The translations under genes and the position numbers were made by a program. The notes beneath the pieces are model-generated. The model did no database searches, was not told the origin of the DNA, and was given only the letters and a program-made list of their open reading frames with translations. From contig NZ_BAABEO010000036.1 in the NCBI RefSeq assembly GCF_039540195.1, positions 28,325 through 92,324 on the forward strand: a stretch of DNA of 64,000 nt. Reading direction: 5' to 3'. The DNA is from Zafaria ginkgonis. GTDB lineage: Bacteria; Actinomycetota; Actinomycetes; Actinomycetales; Micrococcaceae. Within the stretch, counting starts at the first letter, position 1, and each line of letters begins with the position of its first letter. Positions 59,945-64,000 of this stretch are shown piece after piece.

Positions 59945-60610
59945 ATGAACAAAAAGATCGGTACCGTCACGGTTTTCGGAGCGACCGGATATACGGGGAC
60001 AAGCATCGTTGGCGAGTTGCTTGCGCGTTCTGCGTCCGTCACCGGTGTCGCACGAGACGTCAGCCTACCTTCTCCCAAGAAGGAAGACCGGCTGGAACTG
60101 GTTGCGGGCAGCCTTGACGACGACGACTTTAGGCAAGAGGTTACGCGAGGACGCGACGCGGTGGTTCTCGCCGTTCCTGCTCGTCTGGAAAACGGGCAGG
60201 AGCTCGCAGGTCTGGTGCCCCAGCTCCTCCGGGAAGCCGAGGCGGATGGCTACCGGCTGGGCATCGTTGGAGGTGCGGGAACACTGCAGGTCCAAGCCGG
60301 CGGACCCACCTTCATGGACCACGCGGACTTCCCCGCGGCAGCTCGGGGCAACGCGGAATCGCACTCGAGGCTCCTCAAGGCGCTCCAGGACTCCCGGAGC
60401 GAAGCGGAATGGTTCTATCTCAGCCCGCCGGCGCGATACGGTTTGCGGTTCCCGGGAAAAAAGGAGAGCAGGTATCGCCTCGGAAAAGACGTGCTGGTCG
60501 CCGACGAGGCGGGCATCTCCACGATCTCCTCGGAAGACTACGCCGCCGCCTTCGTGGACGAGCTTTTCCACGGCCGTCATATCCGCACTCGTTTCAGCGT
60601 CGGCTATTGA
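59945..60610 (+). CDS. NAD(P)H-binding atypical SDR (NmrA-like)
   Basis: 221 residues, ATG 59945, 17 bp after the OYE-E stop. N-terminal Rossmann motif VTVFGATGYTGTSIVGELL (GATGxTG, NmrA-like atypical SDR), then LVAGSLDDDDF, VVGGAGTLQ-like VGGAGTLQV and a C-terminal FYLSPPARYG region. No YxxxK motif, so it may be an oxidoreductase of unusual type or a redox-sensing regulator. It travels with OYE-E and EthD/arginase genes. Confidence 0.82.
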   Translation: MNKKIGTVTVFGATGYTGTSIVGELLARSASVTGVARDVSLPSPKKEDRLELVAGSLDDDDFRQEVTRGRDAVVLAVPARLENGQELAGLVPQLLREAEADGYRLGIVGGAGTLQVQAGGPTFMDHADFPAAARGNAESHSRLLKALQDSRSEAEWFYLSPPARYGLRFPGKKESRYRLGKDVLVADEAGISTISSEDYAAAFVDELFHGRHIRTRFSVGY

Positions 60611-60761
60611 CTCCGGAAATCTCCGATGAGGAAGGTGAAATTGGCGCAGAACTCTTCCGAAAGTCGCCGCGAACTGCTTGCTTAATGCGTTTGACTCGGT
60701 CTCCCCGCGTCACTTGCCGGGGTACGGTCCTCTATTCCTCCTACCAAGGGACAGCTCATAC

Positions 60762-61112
60762 ATGTTCACTATCGCTTTCCTCACCCGACGCGTTCCTGGG
60801 ATGACCAGGGACGAGTTCTTCAGGCATTACCACGAGACTCATTTTCCCCTCGCCTCCCGACTGCCCGGTCTGGTCTCCTATCAACAGAACCGCATCGGAC
60901 ACGAGGACGGCATCTGGGCGGAGCCAGAATCGTTCCCGGACTACGATGCGCTCTCTTTCTACAGCTTCGACTCCCGTGAAGCAGCCGACGCCGCCTTCTC
61001 GTCGCCTGAAGGGCAGGCTCTCAATGAAGACACGGGAACCTTCATGGATTGGCCCAGCGTTCTATCGATCCCGGTCGAGCAAACGCAGCGCTATGACAGA
61101 GGGACGGCATGA
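60762..61112 (+). CDS. Single-domain EthD-family protein
   Basis: 116 residues, ATG 60762 after AAGGG. EthD pattern: FLTRRVPGMTRDEFFRHYHETHFPLASRLPG at the N-terminus and ALSFYSFDSREAADAAFSSPEGQAL later, which is close to the canonical EthD length of about 100. It overlaps arginase gene 2 by ATGA. The remnant at 48487 matches its second half. Reaction unknown; the tight coupling suggests its product feeds or protects the hydrolase substrate. Confidence 0.85.
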   Translation: MFTIAFLTRRVPGMTRDEFFRHYHETHFPLASRLPGLVSYQQNRIGHEDGIWAEPESFPDYDALSFYSFDSREAADAAFSSPEGQALNEDTGTFMDWPSVLSIPVEQTQRYDRGTA

Positions 61113-62023
61113 GCATCCAGAAAAAAGGCGTGAGGGATTCGTCTTCGCTTGGCGCGGGCCCGTCGCTGCGGCTCGTCTGGCCCCAATGGCAGGGCGCAGG
61201 CGCCGACGTGGTTCGACTGTTGACGCCCGAACTGCCCTTCGAGCAGGCACGCCGAGGCTACGCAGTGGGTGCAGCAGTCCTGGGCGCGATCCTCCCCGAG
61301 CATGATGGTCCAACGGCGGTCGTTCCCGTGGAGCTTGGCCCCAAGGGTCTTGAGGAGCGCGACGGCGTCGAGGCAAAGGACGCGATCCTGGGGCAGCTAA
61401 ACGCCGCTCTCCACACCATCGAGCAACACGCCCCCGCCCGTATCGTGACGCTGGGCGGCGAATGCTCCGTGAGCGTAGCGCCGTTCGCCAACCTTGCCGA
61501 GCGTTACGGGGAGGACCTTGCCGTCGTATGGGTCGATTCGCATCCCGACGTCGGTACTCCAGCCAGCGCCTACCACGGCTACCACGCCATGGCCCTCGGC
61601 ACCCTGACGGGACATGGAGACTCGGACGTGTTGCAGCTTTTGCCAGCGACCGTGGATCCGAAACGCGCTGCCCTGGCGGGACTGCACTCGTGGACGGAGG
61701 ACGATTTCCCGAATGCGGCGGAATGGGGAATTACTGCTTTCGGGCCGAATGAGCTCCGCGAATCCAGCCAGCCCCTGCTGGAGTGGCTGGCCGGCACCGG
61801 ATGCACCCGTGTGGCGCTCCATTTGGACGTCGATGTCGTAGACAGCAACGAGGCCATCTTCGGGCTGGGCAAGGAACCGGGGGGCCTCACGACCGAGCAG
61901 GTCCACCGTGTGATTCAGGACATCGACGCAGCCGCCGACATCGTGGGAATGACAATCGCCGAGTTCGTTCCCAGGCAAGTCATCCAGCTTCAGGAACTGC
62001 TTAGGGGGCTTCCGCTCCTCTGA
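61109..62023 (+). CDS. Arginase-family (ureohydrolase) protein with altered metal site, second copy
   Basis: 304 residues. GGECS (116-120, Cys119 replacing the metal-binding His), DSHPD (143-147, Ser for Ala) and HLDVDVVD later. PQWQGAG at the start and EFVPRQVIQLQELL at the end are also shared with copy 1 at 47347. It is coupled to an EthD gene instead of an NCS1 permease. The two loci look like variants of one module. The substrate is probably a guanidino-, amidino- or ureido-type compound. Confidence 0.9.
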   Translation: MSIQKKGVRDSSSLGAGPSLRLVWPQWQGAGADVVRLLTPELPFEQARRGYAVGAAVLGAILPEHDGPTAVVPVELGPKGLEERDGVEAKDAILGQLNAALHTIEQHAPARIVTLGGECSVSVAPFANLAERYGEDLAVVWVDSHPDVGTPASAYHGYHAMALGTLTGHGDSDVLQLLPATVDPKRAALAGLHSWTEDDFPNAAEWGITAFGPNELRESSQPLLEWLAGTGCTRVALHLDVDVVDSNEAIFGLGKEPGGLTTEQVHRVIQDIDAAADIVGMTIAEFVPRQVIQLQELLRGLPLL

Positions 62024-62159
62024 GCGAGGGCGCTTGGCCGCCCCGCTGCGGTGTCCTGGTCAATCGAGAAGGGCGCGGGGCTGCCCGGTGCAGGCGACCT
62101 CATCTTTGGTACGCTAGTAGGAAGGGCTGTGATATAGGACACGGATGCTCCGTTTGGAG

Positions 62160-62173
62160 GACGAACGCTCGTC
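62160..62173 (+). promoter_or_regulatory. Weak copy of the shared operator (site F)
   Basis: GACGAACGCTCGTC matches AACGAACGCTTGTT at 11 of 14 positions and is a near-perfect palindrome. It lies just before the fifth AraC gene, about 30 bp upstream of the chosen start. It could be a chance match. Confidence 0.35.
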
Positions 62174-62203
62174 TTGGAATCCGTTAGTCAGGTAGGTAGG
62201 CAG

Positions 62204-63148
62204 ATGCCGAGTATGGACAAGGGTGTTGTACGAGCGGTGAGCTCCAGTTCCGTCGCAGAGTGGGAGCGGTTAGTCGTTTCCAACTACGCCGGACTCAGCG
62301 TGCGCATCGACCGTAAAGCCGATTTCGCGGCGCGACTCGCCGTCGTTCAAATAGGTCGCTGCCGGCTTTCCAAGGTCGATTCGTCGCCAGTGACCTACGA
62401 ACGATCCGAGAACGACGTATCTAACGCCCCTTCGGACGATTTGTTGCTAAGTCTGAAATCAACCGGCTCCTGCTTGGTCGAGCAGTATGGCCGGCAGGCC
62501 CTGCTCGGAGTCGGCGATCTTGTCCTGTATGACACGATGAGCCCTTATAAGCTCGATTTTCGCGAACCCTACCGTGAGTTGGTGCTCAAGATCCCCCGGG
62601 TTGCTTTGGCATCACGGGTGGCTTCGCCTGAATCCCTCTCGGCCGTCAGGCTGTCCAACGGATCTTCCATGGCTCGGCTTGCGGGTACGTACCTGAGAGA
62701 GCTGGCACGCGAAGCGGATAATTTGGCTCCGGCCGCCCGCGACCGCTTGGATTCCGCGATACTCGATATTGTCGCGTTGGCGTTGACGGACGTTGCGGGG
62801 GCGCTGGCTATGGACGAGCAAACCGAAAGGCTCGGCCGGGCAAAGACCCTTATGCGAGCTAGGCTGTCGGATTCCTCCTTGAGTGCCACGCAAGTGGCCG
62901 GAGCCCTGAACATCAGCGTCAGGACGTTGAACCGGCTCTTCGCCCGAGAAGGGGAATCCGCAATGCGGTGGCTCTTGGAGGAGAGGCTCCTGGCCTGCCA
63001 CCGGGCCCTGATGGAGGCCAGAACTAGATCCGTTTCCGACGTCGCCATCGAGCATGGATTCTCAGACCTGTCCCACTTCAGCCGAGTATTCAAAGCGAAG
63101 TTCGGAATCCCTCCTAGCGAGGTTGCGAATTCGAAGGCTGTGGCCTGA
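62204..63148 (+). CDS. AraC-family transcriptional regulator
   Basis: 314 residues. The sensor domain has VGDLVLYDTMSPYKLDF near 120, as in the other AraC regulators here. HTH pair: LSATQVAGALNISVRTLNRLFAREG and HGFSDLSHFSRVFKAKFGIPPSEV. ATG 62204 follows GGTAGGTAGGCAG; TTG 62174, adjacent to operator-like site F, is an alternative. It is transcribed in the same direction behind arginase gene 2 and is the only AraC gene of the five that is not divergent from its neighbours. It probably controls the OYE-E/EthD/arginase operon or the minus operon. Confidence 0.9.
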   Translation: MPSMDKGVVRAVSSSSVAEWERLVVSNYAGLSVRIDRKADFAARLAVVQIGRCRLSKVDSSPVTYERSENDVSNAPSDDLLLSLKSTGSCLVEQYGRQALLGVGDLVLYDTMSPYKLDFREPYRELVLKIPRVALASRVASPESLSAVRLSNGSSMARLAGTYLRELAREADNLAPAARDRLDSAILDIVALALTDVAGALAMDEQTERLGRAKTLMRARLSDSSLSATQVAGALNISVRTLNRLFAREGESAMRWLLEERLLACHRALMEARTRSVSDVAIEHGFSDLSHFSRVFKAKFGIPPSEVANSKAVA

Positions 63149-64000
63149 GGCAAGAAGTCTTCCAAGCCAGCTAGCCTTCGATTTGTGCTCGTCACCGCGG
63201 ATGGGAGTAGGCCGGGCGGGTGCGGTCGTCCACCGCGTGGTTTGAGCACGCGCCCGGTCCGCTGCCACCTCGACGCGCTGTGCTAGTTGTACTGGTCAGG
63301 CAGGTTCTTCCATCAGCACAAGTTCGCTTCCTCGTCCAGGATCCCCAGCAGCTGCCGCTTCAGTCGCCCGCCCCTGGAACTACCGCGGTGCAAGGAAGGA
63401 AAAGGTGACAGGCCAATTAACACCGGATGCGAATATCCCAGACATGGATCTACATAATCTCCGCTACTGGTTCTCGGTCTGGGTTTTGGTTAGGCGAGGC
63501 ACTCGCGCGTCTGGGGCTGTAGCTGACGCTGGCTTGACGGCACTTGATTCTGCCTGCCATGGGGTTGTGGCATCAGAACCATCTTCTCCAAAGTTTGCGC
63601 AATGAGTCATACGGGATTCTGGCCCTTTCAGCGTGCGTGTAAGTCGAATCTGCCGTCGTAGCTTAAGTGCCGGTTCAGCGGGTCCAAGCCAAAGGTGCCG
63701 AGCAGATTTTCCCCCTGTGCCTCGCCAAAGGTGCCTTTCGAGACCAAGAACGATGATTTCCGCGCCGAATCGGCCCACGCCGCGGAGCTGCCCGCAAAGC
63801 GTGTTCGGTTGGGGTTCAGGATCGGTGCTCGGGGCGCTGGTGGATCGGCATGGCTCCTGGCGCAGTTCCAGGGTGCAAGCCGGCCGCGTCATCGCGGTGG
63901 ATCTTGAGGGCGGGACCAACCGCCTCCTACGGGGTCCATGCGCAGGATGAGGCGGGGGGCTGACAAGAGGGTTCCGGGCAGATCGCATCGCCCTGGCCAT
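63149..64000. other. About 850-bp end region without a confident gene
   Basis: A few short frames exist on both strands; none has a recognisable domain, apart from the weak candidate at 63405. Codon pattern is not that of the surrounding genes. No tRNA, repeat or transposase was found. The minus strand is open from about 63464 to the window end, but its composition suggests chance. Confidence 0.4.
63405..63605 (+). CDS. Possible 66-residue small protein or LysR N-terminal fragment
   Basis: GTG 63405 has a plausible ribosome site (AAGGAAGGAAAAG). Residues 15-23 read MDLHNLRYW, which resembles the start of LysR proteins, but no helix-turn-helix follows and the frame ends after 66 residues. It may be a decayed LysR start or a chance frame. 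Confidence 0.2.
   Translation: MTGQLTPDANIPDMDLHNLRYWFSVWVLVRRGTRASGAVADAGLTALDSACHGVVASEPSSPKFAQ

Noticed and set aside
1..64000. CRISPR arrays, tRNA/rRNA genes, riboswitches, phage genes or an intact transposase
   Set aside because: No regularly spaced repeats, no cloverleaf or rRNA-like sequence, and no transposase, integrase or phage structural motifs were seen in the protein-coding frames.
63464..64000. Minus-strand open frame reaching the window end
   Set aside because: Composition is Arg/Pro/Ser-rich with no domain; there is no independent support for coding.

Overview
The window is a high-GC stretch with dense, often overlapping genes, GTG and TTG starts, lipoprotein-type binding proteins and many AraC, SnoaL, EthD-like, SDR and Old Yellow Enzyme (OYE) genes. 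This points to a soil actinobacterium (Actinomycetota; an Arthrobacter-like or Rhodococcus-like organism is plausible, but I cannot settle the genus). There are no rRNA or tRNA genes, no ribosomal or other housekeeping genes, no CRISPR array and no intact transposase. Almost everything is uptake, catabolism or regulation, so this looks like a catabolic island or part of a catabolic plasmid.

Layout. (1) 0-6.2 kb: the end of a LysR gene, a minus-strand AraC regulator, and a divergent operon of nitrilase, MFS transporter, SDR dehydrogenase and tandem EthD-like protein. (2) 6.4-12.0 kb: a Liv-type (branched-chain amino acid / aromatic acid class) ABC importer with an embedded SnoaL-like gene and a fused LivM-LivG protein. 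(3) 12.4-18.0 kb: a CoA-dependent acid-degradation operon (FAH-family hydrolase, acyl-CoA carboxylase alpha subunit, CitE-like lyase, MaoC hydratase, acyl-CoA ligase). (4) 18.1-28.7 kb: minus-strand EthD-like protein, OYE and AraC genes, divergent from nitrilase, sugar-type binding protein, amidase, RbsA-RbsC fusion and second permease. (5) 29.4-31.5 kb: SnoaL, SDR and tandem EthD genes. (6) 31.8-41.7 kb: an AraC gene divergent from an NCS1 permease, an EthD-like gene, and a ring-attack cluster (HpaB-type monooxygenase, extradiol-type dioxygenase, RraA-like aldolase, cupin, aldehyde dehydrogenase, RidA-like protein, flavin reductase). (7) 42.0-48.6 kb: an OYE, a flavin reductase remnant, a second FAH hydrolase, an AraC gene divergent from a second NCS1 permease plus arginase-family hydrolase, and an EthD remnant. 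(8) 49.6-58.6 kb: a nine-gene minus-strand operon of SnoaL, two SDRs, OYE, Rbs-type ATPase, permease, binding protein, SnoaL and OYE. (9) 58.8-63.1 kb: divergent OYE, NAD(P)-binding protein, EthD, second arginase-family hydrolase and a fifth AraC gene.

The same few parts (AraC, EthD, SnoaL, SDR, OYE, transporter, C-N hydrolase) are reused in at least five modules with different transporters. I infer parallel peripheral pathways, probably for nitrogen-containing organic compounds (nitriles, amides, N-rich heterocycles or amidines), that may feed shared ring-cleavage and CoA steps. The substrates cannot be read from sequence.

The strongest non-coding signal is a near-palindrome with consensus AACGAACGCTTGTT. 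It occurs at five promoters between 6.3 and 21.2 kb (Liv binding protein, Liv permeases, CoA operon, EthD/OYE operon, nitrilase/amidase operon), with a weaker copy before the fifth AraC gene. It looks like the operator of a TetR-type repressor whose gene is not in the window. A separate near-symmetric operator-like element lies between the divergent operons at 58.7 kb.
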